Shown here: positions 1 to 6,974 of the stretch, one piece after another
Position numbering within the stretch: the first letter of the stretch is position 1
Layout of the letters: every line of letters begins with the position of its first letter
Origin: Bradyrhizobium sp. 21
Lineage (GTDB): Bacteria > Pseudomonadota > Alphaproteobacteria > Rhizobiales > Xanthobacteraceae
Assembly (NCBI RefSeq): GCF_023073335.1
Contig: NZ_JADPJG010000035.1
Span: 376,341-440,340 of the forward strand
Direction of reading: 5' to 3'
Length of the DNA: 64,000 bases
Notes under the pieces: generated by a model
Told to the model about the DNA's origin: nothing
The model's input: the letters and a program-made list of their open reading frames with translations, nothing else
The model's database searches: none
Position numbers and translations under genes: made by a program

Positions 1-980
1 CTGAGCGGCTTCAGGCCGCGCGCGCCGTAGATGTGCAGCAGCGCGAGATCGTGCTCCTTGTCCTCGGCGAGACGGTCGGCGCTGCCGTAGCCGGCGATGC
101 TGATCGCGATGCAGCTATCGGTGACGAGACGGTCGGTGACAATCGCACCATCGTCGCTGACGACGATGCCGGTGCCGTACTCAACCGTCTTGCGTGGCGG
201 CGGCCCGGCTTGCGGCCCTGACGGGAATGCATTGAAGGCGCTCGACATCGCGATCACGACCGGCTCGACCGTGTTCTCGGTGGCCTGGTCGTAGAGGATC
301 GTCAGGATGCGGACTTCGTCCCCTTTGAAAGTGCCGCGCACATAGAATTTCTTCAGGCCCTGTAATCCGGACAGCACGAAGAAATCAGGCTTCACCACGG
401 TGTAGTCGATCTTGCGACCCGGCTCCTTCTTCTCCGCGTCGGCCAGCTTTGCGGTGGTCGGGTTCGCCTCCTTGCGGCGGTTGAGCAGCACCTGCACCGT
501 TCCGGTGGGCGAGGTCCATTTCGAACCGTTGGCATCGGCCGCCTGCTGCGGCACCAGCTTGCCGGGGATGCCGAGCCGGGCGCCGCTGGTCGGCTCCGTC
601 ACGATCTTCCAGCCGACATTCTCCTGCTTCCGGCGCGCGGTCTCGGCGAGCGCGGCGCGCTCCTGCGGATTGAGCACGCCGGTCGGCTTGCTGCCCTTGA
701 GCTTCTGGTATTCCTTGATGGCCTCGACCATCCGCGTGCTGACGTCGCCGGTGATCGCGCCGTTATATTGGCCGACCCAGGCGAGGTCGGATTGCAGCGA
801 CAGCCGCTCTCCTTGCGTCATGCCGTCCGCCGTCTCCGACGGTGTCTGGACGGCGGGCGGCTTGATCGGAACGGTCTGGACGACCTTCGGCTTGGTGCCG
901 GGGATTTGTGGCGTCGTTATCTGGGCGTTCGCGCCTGTGGCAGACGCAAACATCAGTGTTGCCGCAAGCATCGATCTCAT
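1..980 (-). CDS. Exported peptidoglycan-binding / trypsin-fold protein, cut at the window edge, catalytic His missing
   Basis: About 326 residues are visible and the reading frame stays open to base 1, so the C-terminus lies outside. A short signal peptide (MRSMLAATLMF, cleavage near ANAQ) suggests export. Residues about 50-110 resemble a PG_binding_1 helical domain (SLQSDLAWVGQYNG, then a GVLNPQER segment). From about residue 270 a trypsin/HtrA-like fold starts (GTGIVVSDDGAIVTD), but the position of the catalytic His in the usual TNNHVV/TAAHC motif is Leu (TDRLVTDSC); the Asp-type motif HDLALL is present. The serine region is beyond the edge. An in-frame ATG at 1025 would lengthen the N-terminus by 15 residues. 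Probably a secreted, catalytically dead protease relative that binds cell wall. The fold call is by motif only. Confidence 0.72.
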   Translation of the reverse strand, partial: MRSMLAATLMFASATGANAQITTPQIPGTKPKVVQTVPIKPPAVQTPSETADGMTQGERLSLQSDLAWVGQYNGAITGDVSTRMVEAIKEYQKLKGSKPTGVLNPQERAALAETARRKQENVGWKIVTEPTSGARLGIPGKLVPQQAADANGSKWTSPTGTVQVLLNRRKEANPTTAKLADAEKKEPGRKIDYTVVKPDFFVLSGLQGLKKFYVRGTFKGDEVRILTILYDQATENTVEPVVIAMSSAFNAFPSGPQAGPPPRKTVEYGTGIVVSDDGAIVTDRLVTDSCIAISIAGYGSADRLAEDKEHDLALLHIYGARGLKPL

Positions 981-1074
981 GACAAATCCAGCCAGCCCAT
1001 TGAACGCAATGCCATTGAAGCACATCTCGTTGGTCGCGAACAATGTTGGGGTGGTTCAGGTGGTGGCTAAGCCA

Positions 1075-1192
1075 CGCACCCAGGTCCTTATCCTGAGGAG
1101 TGGCCTCGAATGATGGCCACGGGCGAGATCCGGGCCTGCATGGTTCGAGACGCGCGTTCCGCGCTCCTCACCATGGGGGTTGCGAGCGAGGG
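1075..1192. repeat. Intergenic repeat of the 'cctgaggag / cgagacgcg' type
   Basis: The stretch between the protease-like gene and moeB carries 'ccttatcctgaggag' and, further on, 'catggttcgagacgcgcg' followed by 'gcgctcctcaccatgg'. The two ends are imperfect inverted copies (atcctgaggag versus ctcctcaccat). I recognise this pattern as a common intergenic repeat of Bradyrhizobium and relatives, from memory. It leaves only about 25 bp for the moeB promoter and ribosome site. Confidence 0.5.
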
Positions 1193-1215
1193 CTTGGTAG
1201 GAGAGGCGGAAGACG

Positions 1216-2019
1216 ATGCTGAGCCCGGACGAACTCGAACGTTATGCCCGCCATATCGTGCTGCGCGATGTCGGTGGTCCCGGCCAGGCTGCGCTGAAGC
1301 GGGCCTCCGCGCTGGTGATCGGCGCCGGCGGGTTGGGTGCGCCCGCTTTGATGTATCTGGCTGCCGCCGGCATCGGCACGCTCGGCGTGGTCGATGACGA
1401 TGTGGTGTCGCTGTCCAACCTCCAGCGCCAGGTCATTCACACCACGCCCGATATCGGCCGCCACAAGGTCGAGAGCGCCGCCGAGCGGATCTCCGCGCTC
1501 AATCCCCATGTCCGCTTCGTCGGCCACGCCACCTGGCTCAACGCCGACAATGCGCTCAGCCTGATTGGCGACTACGATCTCGTGCTCGACGGCTCCGACA
1601 ATTTCTCGACGCGTTATCTGGTCTCGGACGCCTGCTTCTTCGCGAAGCGGCCGCTGATCACCGCCGCGCTCGGAACCTTCGATGGCTCGCTGACCACTAT
1701 CCGCGCGCATGAGAAGAACGAGGACGGCGTGTTCAATCCGACCTATCGCTGCCTGTTTCCGGAAGCGCCGCCGCCCGGCACCGTGCCCGCCTGCGCGGAG
1801 GCCGGCGTCATGGGTGCGCTTGCGGGCGTGATGGGGTCGATGATGGCGCTGGAGGCGATCCGCGAGATCGTCGGCTTTGGCGACGGCCTGGTCGGCCGCC
1901 TCCTGATGATCGACGCGCGCGCGATGCGCTTCGAGACGCTGCGCTACGCGCGCGATCCCGCCAATCCGCTCAACGGCGATGGGCCTGTGATCACCGACCT
2001 CAGCACCCATCGCGCCTGA
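1216..2019 (+). CDS. moeB: Molybdopterin-synthase adenylyltransferase-type E1 protein (MoeB/ThiF family)
   Basis: 267 aa, the normal size for MoeB. It should adenylate the C-terminal glycine of a MoaD- or ThiS-like sulfur carrier for molybdenum cofactor or thiazole synthesis, in the cytoplasm. The Rossmann ATP loop is GAGGLG at residues 36-41, followed by LSNLQRQ (67-72), the Mg/adenylate motif DGSDNFSTR (126-134) and PACAEAG around residue 193. A ribosome site 'taggagagg' precedes the ATG. Oddity: the first zinc pair of classical MoeB is reduced to one Cys (TYRC, Cys179) and the C-terminal CxxC pair is absent, so the structural zinc is probably lost. It stands alone, convergent with the reductase, with no moa or thi genes beside it, so the carrier partner cannot be told from context. 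Confidence 0.85.
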   Translation: MLSPDELERYARHIVLRDVGGPGQAALKRASALVIGAGGLGAPALMYLAAAGIGTLGVVDDDVVSLSNLQRQVIHTTPDIGRHKVESAAERISALNPHVRFVGHATWLNADNALSLIGDYDLVLDGSDNFSTRYLVSDACFFAKRPLITAALGTFDGSLTTIRAHEKNEDGVFNPTYRCLFPEAPPPGTVPACAEAGVMGALAGVMGSMMALEAIREIVGFGDGLVGRLLMIDARAMRFETLRYARDPANPLNGDGPVITDLSTHRA

Positions 2020-2028
2020 TCGCAGCCG

Positions 2029-3036
2029 CTACGTCGTGGCCGGCTTCTCGCTGTCGAGGTGCGCCATCTGCTCGGCCGCGTAGCGCGTGCCGGCGGCGAC
2101 ATCGGGCGGGAAGGCTTTTGCCAGTGCAGCGAGATGAACCTGTGTCAGCGTCACTTTCGTCGCGCCGAGCGCTTCCGTGAGACGGTTGCGGGTGCGCGCG
2201 CCGACCAGCGGCACGATCCCCTTACCTTGCGCCGCCACCCAGGCGATTGCGACCTGCGCCGGCGTCGCGCCGATCTCGGCGGCGATGGCGCGCAGTTGCT
2301 CCACCAGCGCGAGATTGGCGTCGAGGTTCGATCCCTGGAAGCGCGGCGTCATCAGCCGGTAGTCGCGGCTGGCCTTGCCGCTATCCTTCGACCAATGGCC
2401 GCTGATCAGGCCGCGCGCCAGCACGCCGTAAGCGGTGATGCCGATGCCTAGCTCGCGGCAGGTCTTGAGAATGTCGCGTTCGATGCCGCGCTCGATCAGC
2501 GAATATTCGATCTGGAGATCGGCGATCGGATGCACGGCGTGCGCGCGGCGGATGGTGTCGGAGCCGACCTCGGACAGGCCGATATGTTTGATGTAGCCCG
2601 CCTTCACGAGATCGGCGAGGCCGCCGATCGTCTCCTCGATCGGAACGTTGGGATCAAGACGCGCGGGACGATAGACGTCGATATAGTCGGTGCCGAGTCG
2701 CTGCAGCGAATAGGCCAGGAAGTTCCTCGTCGCGGCCGGCCGCGAATCGATCCCGACGAAGTCGCCGGCCGGGCCGCGCAGCGCGCCGTACTTGACGCTG
2801 ATCTGCACTTGTTCGCGCGGGACTTCCTTCAGCGCCTCGCGGACCAGCATTTCATTGTGGCCCATGGCGTAGAAATCGCCGGTGTCGACCAGGGTGATGC
2901 CGGCATCGAGCGCCGCGTGGATCGTGGCGATGCTCTCGTCGCGATCGGCGGGCCCATAGACTTCGGACATGCCCATGCAGCCGAGACCGAGGGCGGAGAC
3001 GGTCGGACCGGTTGAACCGAGTTTGCGCTGTTCCAT
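2029..3036 (-). CDS. Aldo/keto reductase family protein
   Basis: 335 aa, (beta/alpha)8 NADP(H)-dependent oxidoreductase family. The N-terminal signature (RKLGSTGPTVSALGLGCMGM) and the Asp51/Tyr56/Lys82 part of the catalytic tetrad (DTGDFY, VKYG) are visible. The cofactor-binding C-terminal half includes GIVPLVGARTRNRL. Oddity: in the YakC/perakine-reductase group the tetrad His lies in YYQHRVDP; here that segment reads VYRPARLDP, placing Ala at position 125. The gene may therefore reduce its substrate with altered chemistry or have a changed role. It is divergent from a LysR regulator 117 bp away, which probably controls it. Substrate unknown. Confidence 0.85.
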   Translation of the reverse strand: MEQRKLGSTGPTVSALGLGCMGMSEVYGPADRDESIATIHAALDAGITLVDTGDFYAMGHNEMLVREALKEVPREQVQISVKYGALRGPAGDFVGIDSRPAATRNFLAYSLQRLGTDYIDVYRPARLDPNVPIEETIGGLADLVKAGYIKHIGLSEVGSDTIRRAHAVHPIADLQIEYSLIERGIERDILKTCRELGIGITAYGVLARGLISGHWSKDSGKASRDYRLMTPRFQGSNLDANLALVEQLRAIAAEIGATPAQVAIAWVAAQGKGIVPLVGARTRNRLTEALGATKVTLTQVHLAALAKAFPPDVAAGTRYAAEQMAHLDSEKPATT

Positions 3037-3134
3037 GATGGCTCTCCTCGAGAGGCGGCAGCTGATTGCGCCGCGTGACGAGGGGGATATGCGCCTAATC
3101 GATTACGCCGATAAGCTGGACAATCCAGAATAGC

Positions 3135-3154
3135 TTGTTCACATTAGCGAACAA
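3135..3154. promoter_or_regulatory. Perfect palindrome TTGTTC-N8-GAACAA at the LysR start
   Basis: Both six-base arms match exactly and the right arm ends on the first base of the LysR start codon. It has the T-N11-A spacing expected of a LysR-type box. The position suggests autorepression, with the divergent reductase controlled from the same 117-bp region. A second short palindrome (taatcgatta) lies at about 3096-3105. Confidence 0.5.
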
Positions 3155-4065
3155 TGGCCGACCCCGATTTGCGCGATCTCGACATCTTCGTAGCGGTTGC
3201 CCGTACCCGCAATTTCCGGCGTGCGGCGGTCGAAATTCGCGTGTCGGTGTCGAGCCTTAGCCAGCGGCTGCGGGACCTGGAGGAGCGCCTCGGCGTCCGC
3301 CTGATGAACCGCACCACCCGCAGCGTCGCCCTGACCGAGGCGGGCGAACTGCTGCTGTCGCGCGTCGCTCCGGCCTTGCGCGATGTCGGCGACGCCCTGG
3401 ATCAGGTCCGCGGCCTGCGCGAGGTGGCCTCGGGCCGCCTGCGCATCAACGCGCCGCCGCCGGCGGTCGACCTCGTGCTGGCGCCGATGGTCGGACCGTT
3501 CCTCGCGGCGTACCCGCAGGTCGATCTCGATATCGTCTCCGAAAGCGGGTTCGTCGACATTGTCAGCGCGGGCTACGATGCCGGCGTGCGTTACGGCGAG
3601 CATCTCGCGCAGGACATGGTGGCAATCCCGCTGAGCGGCCCGCAGAGCTATGTCGTCGTCGCCTCGCCCGACTACGTCGCGCGCCGCGGCAAGCCGAAAC
3701 ACCCGAAGGACCTGCTCGACCATGATTGCATTCGCGCCCGCTACTCGAGCGGCGTCATGCACGATTGGGAATTCGAGAAAGCTGGCCAGATCGTGAAAGT
3801 CGATCCGCCCGCAAAACTGATCTCGACCAATATGAACCTTGCCATGCACGCCGCGCTCGCCGGCGCGGGCATCTGGGCAAGTCTCGATGGCTATGTCGGA
3901 GAAGCCGTGAAGTCCGGCACGCTGGTCAGCTTGATGGAGGATTGGTGCGAACCGTTTCCGGGCCCGTTCCTGTATTATCCAAGCCGGCGCCAGACGCCGC
4001 CCGCGCTGCGCGCGTTCATCGATTTCCTCGGGGATTGGCGCAAGCGCGAGACGCCTAGAGCATGA
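3154..4065 (+). CDS. LysR-family transcriptional regulator
   Basis: 303 aa, standard LysR length. The N-terminal winged helix-turn-helix covers residues about 5-62 (LDIFVAVARTRNFRRAA, VSVSSLSQRLRDLEERLGVRL), and the substrate-binding domain runs from about residue 90 to the end. The sequence is of the CrgA/DmlR-like subgroup that often has a neighbouring oxidoreductase as target. It is divergent from the aldo/keto reductase and a palindrome overlaps its start, which fits mutual and self regulation. The TGA stop lies inside a short dispersed repeat (4060-4104), so the C-terminal end may have been set by repeat insertion. The inducer is unknown. Confidence 0.9.
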   Translation: MADPDLRDLDIFVAVARTRNFRRAAVEIRVSVSSLSQRLRDLEERLGVRLMNRTTRSVALTEAGELLLSRVAPALRDVGDALDQVRGLREVASGRLRINAPPPAVDLVLAPMVGPFLAAYPQVDLDIVSESGFVDIVSAGYDAGVRYGEHLAQDMVAIPLSGPQSYVVVASPDYVARRGKPKHPKDLLDHDCIRARYSSGVMHDWEFEKAGQIVKVDPPAKLISTNMNLAMHAALAGAGIWASLDGYVGEAVKSGTLVSLMEDWCEPFPGPFLYYPSRRQTPPALRAFIDFLGDWRKRETPRA

Positions 4066-4104
4066 TCCGGAAAAGTGTGCAGGGGTTTTCCGACAAGATC
4101 ACGC
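4060..4104. repeat. Short palindromic repeat, 'gcatgatccggaaaa' family, copy 1
   Basis: Arms gcatgatccggaaaa and ttttccgacaagatcacgc form an imperfect inverted repeat of about 45 bp. A second copy with the same ends lies at 36455-36499. The TGA stop of the LysR gene is contributed by this copy. It sits between convergent genes and may act as a weak terminator. Confidence 0.75.
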
Positions 4105-4120
4105 TCAAACACTAACCCCT

Positions 4121-5122
4121 TCAGAGCATGCTCGGCAGCACGCGATCCGGCGGCTTGTGGGCGTCGAGGAAGGTGCGGATGTTGATGATCACCTTCTCGC
4201 CCATCTCGACGCGGCCTTCGATGGTGGCCGAGCCCATATGCGGCAGCAGCGTCACCTTGCCGGCCTTGGCGAGCCGCACCAGTTTCGGGTTCACCGCGGG
4301 CTCGTGCTCGTAGACGTCGAGGCCGGCGCCGCCGATCTCGCCGCCTTCGATCAGCTTGATCAGCGTATCCTCGTCGGTGACCTCGCCGCGTGCGGTGTTG
4401 ACGATGTAGGCGTCCTTGCGGATCAGCTTCAGCCGGCGCGCCGACAGCAGATGGTAGGTCGCGGGCGTGTGCGGACAATTCACCGAGATGATGTCCATCC
4501 GCGCCAGCATCTGGTCGAGGCTTTCCCAATAGGTCGCGCCCAGCTCCTCGGCGATCTTCGGCGCCACGGGCCGGCGGTTGTGATAGTGGATCTGCAGGCC
4601 GAAAGCGCGGGCGCGGCGCGCGACCGCCTGGCCGATGCGGCCCATGCCGATGATGCCGAGGCGCTTTCCGCCGATGCGGTGGCCGAGCATCCAGGTCGGC
4701 GACCAGCCGGGCCAGGGTTTTCCTTCCGTCAGGATCGAGGCGCCTTCGATCATCCGCCTGGGCACGGCGAGGATCAGCGCCATGGTCATGTCGGCGGTGT
4801 CTTCAGTCAAAACCTTCGGCGTGTTGGTGACGGTGATGCCGCGGGCATGCGCGGCCTCGACGTCGATATTGTCGACGCCGTTGCCGAAATTGGCGATCAG
4901 TTTCAGCTTGCAGTCGGGCTGGTTGACGATGTCGGCCGAGATGTGATCGGTGACGGTCGGAACCAGGATGTCGGCGGTGCGCGCGGCTTCCGCGATCTGC
5001 TCGGCCGACATCGGCGTGTCGTCGAGATTGATCCGCGCGTCGAACAGCTCGCGCATCCGGGTCTCGATCGAGTCCGGAAGCTTGCGCGTCACCACGACGA
5101 GGGGCTTTTTCTTCACCGACAT
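4121..5122 (-). CDS. D-2-hydroxyacid dehydrogenase (glyoxylate/hydroxypyruvate reductase-like)
   Basis: 333 aa, cytosolic NAD(P)H-dependent enzyme of the D-isomer-specific 2-hydroxyacid dehydrogenase family. Visible motifs: NFGNGVDN (78-85), the nucleotide loop GMGRIG (159-164), catalytic Arg245 in NTARGE, Glu274 in YEHEP and His295 in LPHMGSAT. This set and the GyaR-like wording suggest glyoxylate or hydroxypyruvate reduction, but phenylpyruvate and other 2-oxoacids cannot be excluded. Convergent with the LysR gene, from which it is separated by a short palindromic repeat. No obvious operon partner. Confidence 0.88.
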   Translation of the reverse strand: MSVKKKPLVVVTRKLPDSIETRMRELFDARINLDDTPMSAEQIAEAARTADILVPTVTDHISADIVNQPDCKLKLIANFGNGVDNIDVEAAHARGITVTNTPKVLTEDTADMTMALILAVPRRMIEGASILTEGKPWPGWSPTWMLGHRIGGKRLGIIGMGRIGQAVARRARAFGLQIHYHNRRPVAPKIAEELGATYWESLDQMLARMDIISVNCPHTPATYHLLSARRLKLIRKDAYIVNTARGEVTDEDTLIKLIEGGEIGGAGLDVYEHEPAVNPKLVRLAKAGKVTLLPHMGSATIEGRVEMGEKVIINIRTFLDAHKPPDRVLPSML

Positions 5123-5448
5123 GTCCTGCCCTCATGAGGCGTCGCAGGCCGCCTCTGTCGCCAAAGGCCGGCCGTTGAGGCCTCATTAACCCGGTTGTTC
5201 GACACTGCCTTTTGCCGTGTCGTCCCCGGCGTTTCCTTCAAGCTCTCCCGACATTTCCACCCGGAAAATCGGGGCAAACTGGTTGTTCAAGCGTCCGTCC
5301 TCTCTATCAGAAGGCCGGGCCAAGACAAGAACCACGGGCAAGGGGCTAGGGAACACCCGCGTGGGGCGGGAAGGGGGCGACCGCGGCAGGATTTTGGAAT
5401 TTGGGGTGGGGATCCGGCTTGGCCGGGTCCTCGACAGGAGACGGGTTG
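5123..5448. other. Intergenic stretch, no gene seen
   Basis: Divergent gap between the 2-hydroxyacid dehydrogenase and the SH3 protein. It must hold both promoters, but I see no clear sigma-70 boxes or palindromes. The only clear signal is the ribosome site 'acaggag' at the right end. Small open frames here look like noise. Confidence 0.4.
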
Positions 5449-5979
5449 ATGGCGTTGGGGCGGTTTTGTTTGGTGATGGCGCTGGTTAGCATCTGGTTGA
5501 GCGCCTCGGTCAGCCCCGGTCATTCGGCGAAGGACAACACTCCCCAGACCGCCAGCGGCCTGCCGGTGCCGCGCTACGTCAGCCTCAAATCGGATCACGT
5601 CAACGTCCGCGCAGGCCCGACCAAGGACAACGACGTCGCCTGGGTCTACACCCGCTCCGGCCTGCCGGTCGAAATCACCGCCGAGTTCGAGAACTGGCGC
5701 CGGGTGCGCGATTCCGAGGGCGCAGAGGGCTGGGTCTATCACTCGCTGCTGTCGGGCCGCCGTACCGCTGTCGTCACCATGAAGCACAAGGACGACCTCG
5801 CGCCGATCTACGATCGCGCCGATCCCGACAGCGCGGTTGCAGCCAGGCTCCAGGCCGGCGTCGTCACACAGGTGAAGAAGTGCACCGCAAACTGGTGCCA
5901 CGTCCTCGGCAACGGCTTTGACGGCTGGATCCAGCAGGAGCGTCTGTGGGGCGTCTACTCGGACGAGCAGGTGAACTGA
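5449..5979 (+). CDS. Exported SH3-domain protein
   Basis: 176 aa from the ATG at 5449, chosen because 'caggag' lies about 10 bp upstream and the hydrophobic signal segment (LGRFCLVMALVSIWL) then sits at the N-terminus; the longer frame from 5401 adds a sequence with no signal character. After cleavage near HSAKD, residues about 48-105 form one bacterial SH3 (SH3_4) unit (SLKSDHVNVRAGPTKDND, then EGWVYHSLLSG) and residues about 115-170 a second (RLQAGVVTQVKKCTANWC, then GWIQQERLWGVY). Proteins of this kind are periplasmic and are thought to contact peptidoglycan. Convergent with irr. Confidence 0.85.
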   Translation: MALGRFCLVMALVSIWLSASVSPGHSAKDNTPQTASGLPVPRYVSLKSDHVNVRAGPTKDNDVAWVYTRSGLPVEITAEFENWRRVRDSEGAEGWVYHSLLSGRRTAVVTMKHKDDLAPIYDRADPDSAVAARLQAGVVTQVKKCTANWCHVLGNGFDGWIQQERLWGVYSDEQVN

Positions 5980-5985
5980 CTGGGG

Positions 5986-6126
5986 GTCGTCCCGGCGAAG
6001 GCCGGGATCCATAACCACAGGCAGGTGTTTGGCGAAGACTGGTCGTTGTCCAGTCGTCCCGCGGTAAAGATACCTGAGCCTACCGATGAACCTCGCGGTA
6101 TGGGTCCCGGCCTTCGCCGGGACGAC
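5986..6126. repeat. Intergenic inverted-repeat element between two convergent genes
   Basis: Arms at 5986-6013 (gtcgtcccggcgaaggccgg...) and 6099-6126 (...ccggccttcgccgggacgac) are near-perfect inverse copies of 28 bp, enclosing 85 bp. Each arm also contains its own small hairpin (cggcgaaggccg). It fills the whole space between the SH3 gene and irr and could stop transcription in both directions. Confidence 0.75.
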
Positions 6127-6129
6127 AAA

Positions 6130-6621
6130 CTAGCGCTTCTTGCGCAGCCGCACGACCATGTCGATGCGGGCGATCTCGTAACCCGCGGGCACCTCCGGCA
6201 TCTTGGACAACGCCAGATGCGGATCCTCGATGTCGACCAGCTCATGGCTGTTCTCGAGGTAGTAGTGATGGTGGGTCGTGATGTTGGTGTCGAAATAGGT
6301 CTTGGTGCCGTCGACGCTGACCTGACGCAGCAGACCGGCATCGGTGAGCTGGTTCAGCGTGTTGTAGACGGTCGCCAGCGAGACCGGCACCTTGGCCAGC
6401 GTCGCTTCCTCGTAGAGCATTTCAGCCGTGAGGTGACGTGCCCCCTTGCCGAACAGGAGCCAGCCGAGCGCCATGCGCTGACGCGTCGGACGAAGCCCCG
6501 CGGACTGGAGCATCTCATTGACGTCATGCCACGGGCAGCCGGTCAAAGCCGGCTGACGGCCGGACATAAGAGCCGCCGCATGGGCCTCTTCGTCGTGACG
6601 GGGCGCGTTATTTTCGCTCAT
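6130..6621 (-). CDS. irr: Iron response regulator Irr (Fur family)
   Basis: 163 aa. Irr represses or activates iron and haem genes under iron limitation and, in B. japonicum, is degraded when it binds haem delivered by ferrochelatase. The haem-regulatory motif GCPWHD places Cys29 exactly as in that protein, and the triple His cluster THHHY is at residues 117-119. The winged helix (GLRPTRQRM, then SLATVYNTLNQL) covers about residues 42-95. Unlike Fur, no extra zinc Cys pair is seen. It is divergent from fabA. Its upstream region contains candidate Fur hexamers and an ICE-like palindrome. Confidence 0.97.
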   Translation of the reverse strand: MSENNAPRHDEEAHAAALMSGRQPALTGCPWHDVNEMLQSAGLRPTRQRMALGWLLFGKGARHLTAEMLYEEATLAKVPVSLATVYNTLNQLTDAGLLRQVSVDGTKTYFDTNITTHHHYYLENSHELVDIEDPHLALSKMPEVPAGYEIARIDMVVRLRKKR

Positions 6622-6676
6622 TTCCAGCTTCGGCTACGCGTGAAAACTATCATCCTGCAACATATATGGAGAGATA

Positions 6677-6699
6677 GATGCAGATGCAAGTTTCTCGCA
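6677..6699 (-). promoter_or_regulatory. Three direct hexamers (TGCGAG, TGCATC, TGCATC) upstream of irr: candidate Fur site
   Basis: On the minus strand, 56-78 bp upstream of the irr start, lie TGCGAG (6694-6699), TGCATC (6683-6688) and TGCATC (6677-6682). From memory, B. japonicum Fur recognises an unusual site in the irr promoter made of three imperfect direct hexamers; this arrangement fits. Fur itself is encoded at 36503-36958. Confidence 0.6.
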
Positions 6700-6716
6700 A
6701 CTAGAGTGGTTCTAAT
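6699..6716. promoter_or_regulatory. ICE-like palindrome (candidate Irr site)
   Basis: Read on the minus strand: ATTAGAA-CCA-CTCTAGT, an imperfect inverted repeat resembling the iron control element TTTAGAA-N3-TTCTAAA bound by Irr. It adjoins the direct hexamers and lies between irr and fabA, so it could serve either gene. Confidence 0.4.
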
Positions 6717-6974
6717 CAGGTAAGGAACCGGGCCGGGCCCCCGTCATTTTACCTTCATGAGAGCGCTTTGCTACCCCAAATGGCCTGTGTTAGAGAGCGC
6801 GCGGTTCCGCTTAGCCGATTTTGGCGCAGCCAGGCATTGAGGGCCGTCCGTAAACCATCCCGGTCTTTCGGTAGTCTCGTCCGGCGATGGCAACAGGCGT
6901 TGCTTTCCGAACAGGACGGGGCCCATTTTGCCAGAAACGCCGCTCAATCGGGGTTAGAACACAGAGGCTTCCGC

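Larger units (their letters stand above)
6622..6974. other. irr-fabA divergent control region
   Basis: 353 bp without a gene. It contains the candidate Fur hexamers and ICE-like palindrome near irr, and the fabA promoter must lie in its right half, where I see no clear boxes. A 69-codon extension of the fabA frame lies here but has no conserved features. Confidence 0.6.

Noticed and set aside
6768..6974. N-terminal extension of fabA
   Set aside because: FabA is complete from 6975 and normal in length; the extension is basic, unconserved and lies in the regulatory gap.
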